In this document: positions 35,729-47,150 of the stretch, one piece after another
How positions within the stretch are numbered: position 1 is the first letter of the stretch
Layout: the number at the start of each line of letters is the position of its first letter
Source of the DNA: Amphibalanus amphitrite
Lineage: Eukaryota > Arthropoda > Thecostraca > Balanomorpha > Balanidae
DNA: 64,000 bases
Direction of reading: 5' to 3'
Assembly (NCBI RefSeq): GCF_019059575.1
Contig: NW_024881539.1
Span: forward strand, 1,456,787 to 1,520,786
Position numbers and translations under genes: made by a program
The notes under the pieces: model-generated
What the model was told of the DNA's origin: nothing
The model's database searches: none
Seen by the model: the letters and a program-made list of their open reading frames with translations, nothing else

Positions 35729-36060
35729 TCGGTGCGACCTTCGGCTATGTTGTCGCCGTGTTTGTCCACTGGAGATCGTGTTCTGTTCAGCCGGTGGAGG
35801 TCAGAGGTTCATTCACCGTCTCTGCAGTCTTTGTCATGAACGGGCTGCCGTGGAGAGCAGCACACCTGTGCAGCCGATTGATTCGACCCGTGGGCTGCGG
35901 TGTGGGCACACGGTGGAGTTTTATTCGATGCATGCAGCGATTCCAACTCTCCCATACCATGTTTGTCGGTGTCATTTATTTGCCCCACCCTCCGGCCCCA
36001 CCCGTTCCGTCCCACCCGAGCGTCCACCCCGGCGACCTGATGGGCGTCACGTCAGAATAA
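35729..36060 (+). other. Candidate terminal exon ending at AATAAA
   Basis: A strong acceptor precedes 35729. One frame is open across it (VGATFGYVVAVFVHWRSCSV onward, 110 codons) and its TAA overlaps AATAAA at 36056-36061. Another ATG at 35747 opens only 30 codons. No domain recognised; the Pro/His-rich tail comes from CCACC repeats. It may belong with the first exon ending at 32895, or be a non-coding transcript. Confidence 0.2.
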
Positions 36061-36094
36061 ATCCTGCACTACTCCCCGTTCAGTGTCCCATCGT

Positions 36095-36262
36095 ATGCCC
36101 CACCCACCGCCCCACCATCCCACCACCCACCGCCATCAGCTACCGTCCACCAACCGATCGCCTTCCACCATCACACCACCCGCCGCTCATCACCCCACCA
36201 TCCCAACGCCCACCACCCCATCGCATCCCACCGCCCGCCAACCAACACCTACCACCCATAGT
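36095..36262. repeat. CCACC/CCATC low-complexity tract
   Basis: A C-rich strand made of CCACC, CCATCCC and ACCACCC words with no fixed period. ORFs across it read poly-Pro/His. Confidence 0.7.
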
Positions 36263-38762
36263 CTAAAGTCGCTTCAAGTGAGACGTTTTCCAGACAGCGG
36301 CCCGTCGTGAATATGAACAGTTCCTTCTGATCGGCCGTCCATAGCGAATCACCGCGTCAACTGCCAGCCTGCGTATATGGGTACAGCTCAGTCATGGAAC
36401 GTTACCGTCTAACTGTGCTCCACCGCCGGCCAGCCATGCGCTTCAAAGACGAGTGACAATGTCTTCACCGAGGAGCTCTTTGCAGGGTCATTATAAGAGC
36501 TGACAAGACGCGCGTTTATTCGTCTATAGTTAAGTCTTACGTTTTTATACAACTCTTCTCATAGGTTGGGCCTTAGAGCCACTTACGGAAAGGTCTTATA
36601 TAAACAGCAAGTTACTATAGGACCGTGGGACGACTGTGTCCACCGTGGGTTGATATAGTGTCGGACGAAACTGCGTCGTAGACGGCCGGTGTCCAAAAAA
36701 TGCACCAAGGATGGTCGAGCTGCAGCGATATACTGGGATGTTATGACTCGAGGCCGACCATAAGAGAAATGTGTATGAAAAGTATACACCTAAGCACGAA
36801 CTGGGGTTTGACATGGATAGGACAACCCAAAAGCACACCGGAATTAGCTTGTGGCTGTAATTGTAGCTCGCAACTATGAAGCGCATTATTAGATAATCCA
36901 CAATGATCAGCAATGCGTGATGCGCACAGTACGGCGGCCCGAAAGTACCCATTGAATGCGTTCAGGTCTGTTGCAATTACGCCTCTATATTTGGTCTTAT
37001 CGATGGCCCGCTAGGCCCACGTTTCACCACTCCCTCGGCAGAACCATCTCAGCACGGTGACGCAACTTCAATTATCACCATTCACCGCCGCAAAGATTGG
37101 TGATGTGACGATACTGATGAACTCAATGCCACTGGCGATGTTGATGTCATCATGCCATTGTGTTAAAGGCTATTTTGATCATATTCTAGAGAGCAACCAC
37201 TGAACATGCAACCATTGCTTGTACCTTCCTCTTGGCATTGTTGCACATTGTTGGCATTCACTTATTCTTCATCCTGCAGAGCCTTGACTGCCTCTGTGAA
37301 TACATCATTGGAGTTCCAGCCACCTTCTCTTGTACTGGTTGCTAAGCACAGTGCAACTGCATCCTGCAACATGTCGCGATTCCTGCTAAACCCACCGAAA
37401 ACTCACACGTCGTCGTTGGCAGTTGCAGAAACGGCATTCCTCGCCGGTATCTTATCTGGTTTATTGTTTGGTGCCTCTCGGCTATGTGGTATGCTCGGTG
37501 GTCGCCTGCCCCGGCAGTATCGGCGACACTCCGACGGGCTTCGTCGATAGCTGCAGTGTTACATTGCATCACCGATCATTGATAAAAACCTGCCCGGGAC
37601 CACAGAGGAGGAAGGTGGCTGGCATATCCACCATCAGAGAAGTTCAGCGGGATATTGCTTCTGTCTTTCCTGTAGTCTGTTCACTGATGCTTATTGAGGC
37701 CTCATCACCGTCACATCATGCTTTTTTTTCTAAGCCGCCGCCCATGATCAGACGACCAGGAGTGTCCACCCACTGACCCACGCGACAACAGCACCTTACG
37801 TTAACACCTCCCAAGACAAAAATATGAAGAAAGTCGCGACACTCCCTGCTAAGAAAAGGAAAGCAAACAAAAGCAAAGCTAAATACAATACTTAGTAAGT
37901 TAGTAAAATGTCATAAGAAGAGGCAAAGAAGTCAAGACTAAATGTAGCTTGACTGGCCGCTACACCATTCCCAAAGAAGATAGTAAGAAGGAGAGAGTGA
38001 TCCAGGGGTTAGTGGTAATAAGCGCATGCAAAGCTTGCATTATAGAAGAGGGACAGAGCCTAGTCACACCCGGAGGAGTCAGATCCTCACCGAAAAGGGA
38101 TACCGAGCTAAGCAAGCTTGTTGCTCGGTAAACCCAGGTCGGTGGGAAGTATCGTAGGGCTGATTTACGTATTGCTACGTATCCAGGAGAACTTAAGTGT
38201 GACTTGTAAGTACACAAAACAAGACGAGACGACCGGTATACAAATAGCAAGTAATGTAAATAGCAAGAAAGCTAGGTCATTGAGCGATGGCGATGATTCA
38301 AAGACATACAGTTAGTACTGTACGTACTGTATGATGTTTATAGGGAGAAAAAGCAAAGCTTAACAAAAAGAAAAGGGCAAAACAAAAATGTGGGATAAAA
38401 GTTCGAGAAGAAGTAAAAGACAAACAGGGAAAAGACATAAGGACCACTAAATACCACCACCTCTTGTGGCGATCTAGGTACCCAGTTAGAACATACCTAC
38501 CCAGTTACAGAGATGTACAATGTTCCAAAATTAGGTATGCATAAGTGATATGCATTAAAGACAAATTCTGTAATTGTGTACATATAACTATGTACTGTGC
38601 AAGTATGTACCTGTGAGAGAGCGGGTAAAAAATACATTATCAGGTAAATGTACGTACATACCCACAATAAATAAAATGGGGGATCATTTCATTGGCAGGT
38701 ATTCGTATGTTTACGAACGCAGGCGGAACACAAGAACAATAATGTCAGTGTTGGCAATGGTA
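36263..38762. other. Intergenic; may include LINE 3' UTR at right
   Basis: No exon supported. The part from about 38330 to 38762 is AT-rich and could be the 3' UTR of the minus-strand LINE, but I find no tail or target duplication to fix its end. Confidence 0.4.
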
Positions 38763-40925
38763 TCAGTATTGATCGATAAAAAACTGCTTTGAGAAATCCT
38801 TGATTTCTCTCTTTGTTAGTGGAACTGCTTCCATATCTGTGAACTTAGGACCAATTATTGAGTTCCAAATTCTAGGTGCAGACCACCTAGTAGTGTAGCT
38901 GCGATAATTTTTTTCTGAGAAGAACTCGTGGAAATGATGGGTCGAGCGAGTATCTCGAAGCGGTTCGAGTATCGTAAAAAGTCTGTCAATAGATGAAGGC
39001 AAAGTTCCTTTCAACTTTCTATGCATTAGCAGAAGCATCTGCTGCTTACCAATGTCTCTCAACTTAAGTATTTTCAGTTTCTTAAAAATTGGTGCTGTGT
39101 GTGCGAGTCTATGTTCGCCATCAATCATTCTGACCACACGCTTTTGTAATTTCTCGAGCTTATCTACGTTTGTAATATAAGTGTTGCTGTAAAGCATACA
39201 GCAGTAGTTGATATACGGAAGGAAAAGTGCGTTATATAAAAGAAGCAGCTGTTTAGGTACCAATATATACCTAGATCTGCTTATGAGTCCAACGTTACGA
39301 GTCAGCGTTGTAGAAAGGTGTGAAATGTGTGATTTCCATTTCAGATCGTCATCTACGTACATGCCCAAGTACTTAACTGTTTTAACAAATTTAATATGTG
39401 CACCAGAGAGCAAAACAGACACATTGACAGCGCGTTTAGAGTTATTGTAGAGCTGACAAAAAGTTTTGTCTGTATTTAAAGATAATTGGTTTGCTTGAAA
39501 CCAAACAGCTATCTTGGGCATTGTGGCGTCGATGACTCTTTGCAAATGGGCTTCATCATTGCCTTCAATGAAAATGGCTGTGTCATCTGCATACAGATAT
39601 GCAGTTATATCATCAGAAATGGAGGGAAAGTCATTGATGTAAATTAAAAACAGAAGTGGCCCAAGGATGGAGCCCTGGGGAACACCGATATCAACCGAAG
39701 CAAGGCTGGAGCGAACATGCTCTACCTCAACACACTGTGTGCGGCCTTCTACATATGATTTCAGCATCATAAGTGCATTGTCACGTATACCGTAAGCATA
39801 CAGTTTCTTAAGTAAAATGGTTTGGTTCACAGTGTCAAATGCTTTTCGGAGTTCAAGGTATAAGCCGCAGACAACTTTTCCTGCTTCAAATGCTTGGTTT
39901 ACCTTTTCTTGAACCAAAAGAAGGGGCATGTAAGTGCTCATGCTTTTTCTAAAACCAAACTGAAATTCGGTGATGATTTTGTTATGTTCAAAGAAATGCT
40001 CAAGTCGGGTATGTACTAGTTTTTCTAGTATTTTCGATATAAAAGGCAGTATGCTTATTGGTCTATAGTTTGTAAAACGTTGCTTATCCCCTGCTTTAAA
40101 AATTGGTTTTATAACCGCCGTTTTCAAAGGGCGAGGAAACACGTTTTGGCGTAAGCATAAATTCAAGAGAAAGACAAGCTCTCTTAGGACAGTCTGGTAA
40201 GTTGCTTTAAAAATACGTGCATTAATGCCGTCTATTCCACCACCAACTTTTTTGGTGCTATTTACTATCTCAGTAACTTCAATGTCATTAGTTTCGGTGA
40301 ATGATGATAGTGAGTTTCCTAGTCCTCTAGGAAGATTTTCAATAGGGTCGGTGGAACAAGGAGGTATCCGCTCTTTTAAGTCATTGCCAACACTAGCAAA
40401 GTATGAGTTAAAAGATTCGGCGATTATTTTTGGGTCATTTTCAACATCATCACCAATCTTAAAAGAAGGTGGACTTTCTTGTTTAATTGTGTTTCCTTTC
40501 GTTATCTCGTTCAGTAGCCGCCAGGTTTCCCTCGGGCCACAATCTTTTAGTGCATTCTGATATTAAGTTTGTTTGGCTTTCCTCAGTATATGAGTGAACA
40601 AATTCTTATAACGTTTGTAGTTGTTGATATTGAAGGGAGATGGGTGTCTATTCTTTATACGAAAAAGCTCGTTTTTTCTGTTAATGGAAACCAATAAGCC
40701 AGGGGTAATCCATGGTTTAATAGGTGTCTTTTTCTGAGTGGGAGTATAGGTGTGGCTGCACCTAGATATCTCGGAAGTGTAGGCTTCTATGAATGTTGTA
40801 CATGCGTGTTCCGCATCAGTTTCATTACAGAAGTCTCTTAGTTTCAACTGCAAACGAGTTTGCAAGTGAGGAATCATGTTATAGTTAAATTCTTTATACG
40901 AATTGGCTTTATTCTTTAACTTCTT
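38763..40925 (-). pseudogene. 5'-truncated LINE, reverse transcriptase ORF (CR1/L2-like)
   Basis: Minus strand. The frame runs from the region before the RT (KPWITPGLLVSINRKNELFR) through a complete RT domain to the C-terminal tail. RT landmarks: NYRPISILPFISKILEKLV, GFRKSMST, GVPQGSILGPLLFLIYINDF, the catalytic YADD, then YLGMYVDDDLKWKSHI. A single in-frame TAA at 40565-40563 interrupts the conserved KAKQT-YQNAL stretch. The motif A position reads LELRKAFD where LDL.KAFD is usual, so a catalytic Asp is replaced by Glu. The endonuclease half is missing; DNA beyond about 40925 is unrelated. It belongs to the CR1/L2/Jockey side of non-LTR elements by RT layout. Inactive copy. Confidence 0.9.
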
Positions 40926-40984
40926 TAAATTCTTTAACATATTGGCTATCATAACGGACATCAGCCTCGCTAACACCATCATGA

Positions 40985-41455
40985 CACCTAAGTCATCAAC
41001 TCACACTACCGCCACCACCACCATCATTGCCACCGTGGGGCACCGTCATCACCGTTATCGACTCATCATCATCGTCATCACCGTCACTTGCATCCAAATC
41101 AACAGCATCATCGCCGTCATCGCCGTCAGCTCTGCCCAATCAGGCCGTCATCACCATCACCTCTGCTCAATCGGCCCCTCATCACCGGCAGCCACCGTCT
41201 GACACAACCCACCGGCGGGGGGCGGTGGCGCGGCTTCGTAGAAAGCTGCAATCTTGCCGGTACATCTCCAAGGCGCGTGCCGAGGCGCCTGTTACGACAG
41301 CGGGCGGCACTGACTAGCGCGCTGCCGAGGCGGCGGTGGGACGGTCTCTCCCTGACCTCTGGTCCCGCGGCGGTGGTGGCAATGGGGGGGGGGGGGCGGT
41401 GGCAGTGGCGGTGACGGTGACGGTGACGGTAGTGACGGTGTCTGATAGTCCATTT
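40985..41455. repeat. CAC/CGTCATC and GGTGAC low-complexity tract
   Basis: A CACCACCATCATTGCCACC run on the left, (CATCACCGTCAT)-like words in the middle, and GGTGACGGTGACGGTGACGG at 41410-41430 on the right. Confidence 0.6.
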
Positions 41456-41562
41456 TCCCATACCTGCTACATTGCATGATTAAATCGAGACATCCAGGCA
41501 TTTTAATGGCACGTGCACTGTACCACACTTTTCAAAGTTTAATGCAGTGCTTTAATATTGCC

Positions 41563-41610
41563 AGCCGTGTGGTTCAAGGGGTGTGGTTAAACGCGTTGAA
41601 CCACACGGCT
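41563..41610. repeat. 15-bp perfect stem hairpin
   Basis: AGCCGTGTGGTTCAA at 41563-41577 and its exact inverse at 41596-41610, with an 18-nt loop. Confidence 0.8.
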
Positions 41611-41678
41611 GCTGACATCACTATCAATTATAGTTGTGAGCTTTTTGGCAGGTATGGGAAACACCTTCCAGCCCTAAG

Positions 41679-41793
41679 GCCGGGAATTCAATAAATGTCA
41701 CCTCGCTTTTTTAGCGAAAAGCACCTCGGGCCTAACGGCCCTCGGAGTTTTCGCTAAAAAACCTCGGTGACATTTATTGAATCATCCCGGCCC
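41679..41793. repeat. 115-bp foldback with about 50-bp arms
   Basis: GCCGGGAATTCAATAAATGT on the left arm pairs with ACATTTATTGAATCATCCCGG on the right; inner blocks TTTTTTAGCGAAAA / TTTTCGCTAAAAAA and CTCGGGCC / GGCCCTCGG also pair, leaving a 4-nt loop (TAAC). Both arms contain ATTCAATAAATG. A tiny foldback MITE or a very long RNA hairpin; no host gene context. Confidence 0.85.
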
Positions 41794-42061
41794 CGGGCAG
41801 GAATATATTGTCCAGTGAATTCGTCAGCTCGTCATTGAGAAAGCGTGAACGGTTCACAGACCATTACCGGGTTTCGTTTACGATAGTCATACTGAATGCC
41901 AGAGGAAAAGCCGCTTTCCTCTGAAAAGCGGAGTCAATGCTGACGAGGAGAAGACAGACCTGAGACCATCAGTTACGCTCAGAGAGCTGTTTCCTTTCCT
42001 ATTGAATGTAACTCAACACAGCCATGAGCCAGCCGATGCGGATATCCGCTGAAATGCGGTC
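41794..42061. other. Intergenic, nothing recognised
   Basis: Short unique stretch between the foldback and element J. Confidence 0.45.
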
Positions 42062-43239
42062 CTAGCCCGCGCCCCGTAGGGGGGGGGGCCGAAACGGCCC
42101 CTCTCTGTCCTTTTCGGTCGATATCTCCTAAACGGCTGGAGATATCGCCACCAAACTTTCAGGACCCCTCCGGGCATCAATTTTACACATTGTGACCAAA
42201 AAATTTTCCAGAGGCTATGATAGGTTGGCCACAAATGACGTCAGAGTGACGTCATGTTCTGTCATTTTCGACCGAAAAAAGACCTTCGCGAGAAGACCTG
42301 TCAGGACTACAGCTTTGAAGATACAGAAAAATGATCAAGACATAAAAGGTGTAGAATTGACAGGGCTACAAAACTGCTATCTCGAATTTTTGAAATTTTT
42401 GAGTTTTGACCCCCAAAAATAAAAAAAACATTTTTTGGATATATTCGCCAAAAAATCCAAAAAGTTTTTTGAGTTTCGAAAAAACCGGAATATATGTGAT
42501 AGTGCCTACCGTCTTCTATCTACATACCAAATTTCAGATCGATACCTCGTTTTTTGGCCAAGTTATAGCGAAAAAACTGTTCAAAAATGATGACGTCAAA
42601 TTTTCAAACTCAATTTTTGGCAATTCTAGAACTCGTAGAGCAAAACGAAGACCACCATTAGACTCCCCGTGACGAGCTGCATTGAATCGATACCCATTTT
42701 ATGCAAAAATATCAACTTTGAAATTTGACCTAATTTGACCTGACCTTGACCTTACCTTCACAAAAACGTGACCTAGGCTGGTCCCAAAGGCTGCCTAACC
42801 CACATAATCGCATTTGTCATGTAAAATGGACCATAAAACATGTATCACACAACACATTCATATTGTGACCCCCGGTGACCTGACCTCGCTGTGACCTGAC
42901 CTGGTATCAGTGACCTCAGATAGCAAAGTATGTGTTTGACGAACAATGTACCATCGATGGTTTTCAATAAATTACCAATTTACTCGCTTTCACAGCACAT
43001 TTCTTGAATTGCCTGTGAACGGTGAAAATCTGACCTTTGACCTGACCTGTGACGTCATCGGTTTGACCTAGGTCAATGAAATTTGGTCACAAGGTAGTTC
43101 CCGGGTGGGGCTATCGAACGCCGTTTGAATTTTGAAAATCGGCCGGTAACTTTCCGAGATCTTAGGGGGGGGCCGAAACGCCCCCCCCCCCCCCTACGGG
43201 TGGTAGGGTCCGCCGGTAGCCCTACGGGGCGCGGGCTAG
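42062..43239. mobile_element. CTAG-flanked element J
   Basis: Perfect 16-bp inverted repeat CCCGCGCCCCGTAGGG, flanked on both sides by CTAG (42062-42065 and 43236-43239). Subterminal folds are GGGG-CCGAAACGG-CCCC on the left and GGGG-CCGAAACG-CCCC on the right. Interior TGACCT words at 42726-42752 and 42871-42902; GAAAATCGGCCGGTAAC at about 43133. Same architecture as the TTAA elements but a different target tetranucleotide. Confidence 0.8.
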
Positions 43240-43651
43240 CACTGAAGTATATCACTCCTCGACCGACATTTGTGAAATGCGCTGGAAGTCTTGCACAGCT
43301 ACCGAAGCCGCTAAAGGAAAAGTCTCTTCGCCACTGACACGCAACACCTCAAACCAATCACATCATTCAGCACCATTTTCCCGCCCCACACACCTGAATG
43401 GAACAAAGAGACATGCCTCACCGCTGTATTAGCCTCGCCGACGCCAGGCACGTTTGCCAACATGGGGTGTGTCCGCGTGTGTCCCCTCCTCGAATGGGCG
43501 GCGGGCTGGCTCCATTTGTGGGCACCACTTGTTGCAGGGGCTCGCGTGGGGCAGCCACCTGGCTGGCCCGTCCTGTGACCACCTGTGGGAGACCGGTCCG
43601 CGGACCGACAGACATTTGTCACCGCATCACCTGTCTGTCAGATAAAACGGC
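43240..43651. other. Intergenic, nothing recognised
   Basis: No supported feature. Confidence 0.4.
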
Positions 43652-43795
43652 CTGTCATACAGCAGGCAGTGAGCTCTGTCATACAGCAGGCATAGAGGCC
43701 TGTCATACAGCAGGCAGTACGGATCGTCATACAGCAGGCAATGCGGTCCGTCAGTCAAAAACAGCGCGGCCCATCAGACAGCATACGGAGCCCAC
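43652..43795. repeat. 24-bp minisatellite, in-frame 8-residue units
   Basis: Units start at 43652, 43676, 43700, 43724 and 43748. Four share GTCATACAGCAGGCA; two or three later ones are diverged. Because 24 is a multiple of three, one plus-strand frame (43398-44135) reads CHTAGSEL, CHTAGIEA, CHTAGSTD, RHTAGNAV. There is no other sign that this frame is translated. Confidence 0.8.
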
Positions 43796-43914
43796 TCGTT
43801 CCAACAGACAGTGCAGCCCATCGAACCTAGACGGTCTGGTGGGTCCGTTTAACAGCGGACTGTGTGAATCGTCGTCTTACATATATATGTGCTCTTTTTT
43901 GTCACTAGACTTTC

Positions 43915-44005
43915 ACTGTCTGACACTGTCTGACAGACACTGTACTGTCTGTCAGACATTGTACTGTCTGACAGACAGTGCGACCCGTCAGACACTGCAG
44001 GCATT
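43915..44005. repeat. CTGTCTGACAGACA palindromic repeat
   Basis: CTGTCTGACA and TGTCAGACAG words alternate, making several overlapping inverted repeats. Confidence 0.6.
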
Positions 44006-47000
44006 ACGGCCGCCACAGAAAGGACAGAACTGCGACAGTCACGAAATGAGCGGCGAAAGCTCGACGGGCTGCAGCAGCCACAGTCATGGGTGGAACGAGG
44101 CCTCAGTGTTTGACACGATAGGTGACGCAATCTAAGGGAATGGCAAAAACGTGGCCGAATAAATGTTTGCTTCGATGTCTTGTTGCTGATTGAATTATCA
44201 TGGTCGTTGTTCAGTGTGTTGCGCCATGCGCGACCGATTTTTGTATCTGCTCCAGTTATAGCACTAAGGGCCCCGCAGTCTGCACTGTGCAAACATATTT
44301 GCATTTCGCAAATAAAACGTGATTCATGCACACTGACAAGCCGCATAGCGATGTCATGTGTGCCACAGTCAAGTAGGTCTTGAGATACCGAGCAAGAAAG
44401 TGAATGCATGATTTATTTCCGAGTGCATGCCTGAGTTGCAAGCTGTATCCGACCTGCAACTTACCTGCGGTATTGATAAGTATTGAGCATTCCCACCTAA
44501 ATTACAGTATACCCGACCGACTCAGTTCCTACGCTGTGATTCAGTCGTCCCTGGCCAGGCGGCCGTGTGTGTCCCGCTGCCCGAGCGGTGTTCCAATTAG
44601 CTCGGTGCGGGCCACAGCCGTCCCACGGACCGGCACCAGCCGGGCCGTGGACGGGCCGTGGACGGCGCTTCACCCAGTTCTCAGGCGGGCCACACACGTG
44701 CCATCCGTACCGCTGCGGTGCCGTCGCCTGTCAGCCGCCGCTGGAAACGCTGCTGAAGCTGTGGTGGTCATGTCTTCAACCCACTCTGCCAGTCTGCTAC
44801 CCTGCACTTCCAGCTCGGTCCTAGGACAGCTCCCGCAGATGTGGCCATGTCCTCTACCCACATTTACACTCTTACCCACTACCAGCTCGTCCCCCAGTCG
44901 CGCGGGGTTTGACAGAAACATGAAACACAGCTGCAGTGTAGCCATGTCTTCTGCCCATCTTCAGCTCGACAGTATGCAGCGCTCGCGGCCTTGACAGTCT
45001 ACTCGGCGTCTGCCAGGAAGTCGTACTCGAGTTTGGTACCGCTCCGATTGGGGGAGGGGGAGGGGCGCGGTCGTTCCCTCCTCCTCCGGCACGTGCGGTC
45101 GTGACGTGACGTGACGATGTCGGCAGCGGCGCCGTGACGACTTGGCGAGGTGACGCGCAGCGCCGTGACGAAACGGCCCGCGGGATGCGGCGCCGGAATG
45201 TGACGGTCCCGCTCATGAGCTGGGGAGGTGGAAGCGAAACCGCACCACCCTCCTTCTATTCGTATAAATGGATAAGATATGTCTGCCTTGTATTTAGCAT
45301 ACTCTTCCTGGAGCGTGCACGACATATATGACATTTTTCAGTGTATAATATCCGTGACAGTACGCGACGAATGTTTGCTGTCGGTCTGTTTCATGACGCG
45401 ACAGAAGCCAATCAGCATGCCGACGACACGACATCAACTGTCTGGCTGTGTCTGGCGTCATACAGCGGGATGTACAGCGTTGTCGCTTCGTGATTGCAGG
45501 GGCAATAACCCCAGGTTAATTAAGTCGCTCGGATTGCTCGCCATTACAAACCCGCTCTGGCGTTTCGGTGGTTAGGGACACCGCGAGCTATTTAAACCGG
45601 AGACGAGAGAGGCCCTGTGGATGGCTGTTGGCTCTACATGTAACCTTGGCACTCCTGTCTGCTGCACAGGATAGCCGTGTCAGTAAATCTGCCCGACTGC
45701 CACTCTGAGCTGTTGAATTTTTCGGCCGACTCGTGACCAAAGGCTGAGCGTTGAGCACAAGACGCTCCAGATATGACAGTCTGCAGCAATTCGGAGAAAT
45801 GTCTCTGAGACCAGTTTCAACAGTCGCGATATTGTTTTGATGGATTCTCACATGTCATTTGAAAATGTTACCTGGTGCAGCATTGACAATAACACACGCT
45901 GCACCAATGCCTACATTTGGATTCGTCCTCCAAAAGCTTCTTATCAGGGCATCTTCTCGGAGGCTTAAAACAATGCCGGGCAGCCTACAAAAGTTTTCGA
46001 TGCAACTGAAGTAATCCGTGCCAGTCAAGGAGACCCAGATATTTCTGAGGCTGTCCTGCTCATGAACAGAGATGATAATGATTGATATACATGGTGATGA
46101 TGTGAACGAATCCTCATAACTGCCTTGATTATCTTAATAACGTCTCCAGGCCTCATGTCTGGAATGCTAGAAAGACAGAGAGCTAATGGGAAAACCCACC
46201 CTCAGCCGTCTGATATGAATGTCCTTAAAAATAGCGGGACAGTTCGTTCGTATACCGATCGTTCTGTCTGTATCGTTGGCATACCACTTGACTGTTGTTT
46301 AACTGAAGATGATACTTTCAATCACATGATACTTAATCATCATTGTGAAAACCCATGTCTAATCGGCCTGATCCATTCCGATTCAATAACGACAATTGCC
46401 TGCAACTCTGCTGGGCCATCTGCATGCATTACATTCACACCAATCGCTAGTTATTTAGCTCAGTTTAGCCTGGTTATATCTTCATCACTTTAATCCCACT
46501 TCATTCTCTTTTCCGCCAATTTATGCCTCTTATCACGAGCTGGCTGGCCATGGCGTCATCCATGACTCCCCACCTGGCCTGTTCGTGTTCCAAGCCTGAT
46601 GACTCGGATGGCTACCACAGACGCCGGACACTGGCCAGCGACCGCCGGGGGCAGAACGGTGGGAAAGGAGCGACCGAGCTTCTCAGGGTGGGCGAACGGC
46701 CAGCGCCGGCGATTGACCGGGCGGGCGGACGGGCGGCACTTCATGGTACTGGACGGTACCGTGGACGGGCATGCGAATAGTACGTAATGGCACAGGACGG
46801 TACCGGACATGATTGAACAGGACGGTCGCCACCGGATGGCAGCCAGACGTTAAAAGCCATCTAACGAAACTAAATGCACACAGAAGGTGAATAGTTACGG
46901 GCTGAGGGCGCGCACGCAGACGTCACGAGACATGAGTGGGCACTGGACAGCGGCGCTGGCACTGGACTGCATTCCGGACTAAACTACCTAAACCGAACTG

Positions 47001-47036
47001 AAGTGCATCCGGACACTGCATGCTGGGCGAATAGCG
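44006..47036. other. Intergenic; GC-rich patch at 44.5-45.25 kb
   Basis: Many overlapping ORFs in the GC-rich part, none with a recognised domain or splice support. Contains the TGACG cluster listed separately. Confidence 0.35.
45100..45175. promoter_or_regulatory. TGACG (CRE half-site) cluster
   Basis: GTGACGTGACGTGACGATG followed by GTGACGACTTGG, GTGACGCGC and GTGACGAAACGG: seven TGACG words in about 75 bp within CpG-rich DNA. TGACG is the ATF/CREB half-site; function is inferred. Confidence 0.25.
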
Positions 47037-47150
47037 ATGCAAACGGTACCGGACGGAGGAAGGACGGGGCAAAGACGGCACCGGACGGAGTAAAGACGGC
47101 ACCGGACGGAGAAAAGGACGGAGCAAAGACGGCACCGGACGAACTGGACC
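47037..47150. repeat. AAAGACGGCACCGGACGGAG tandem repeat
   Basis: Three close copies of the 20-bp word at irregular spacing (about 20 and 31 bp), plus partial ACGGTACCGGACGGA at the left. Confidence 0.7.

Noticed and set aside
35652-36266. 204-codon ORF with Pro/His-rich tail
   Set aside because: Crosses a strong acceptor and a CCACC low-complexity tract; no domain.
40225-40560. 111-codon plus-strand ORF
   Set aside because: Antisense of the LINE frame between the premature stop and the RT domain.
43398-44135. 245-codon ORF
   Set aside because: Built largely from minisatellites and CTGTCTGACAG repeats; no splice or start context. The repeat is kept as a finding only.
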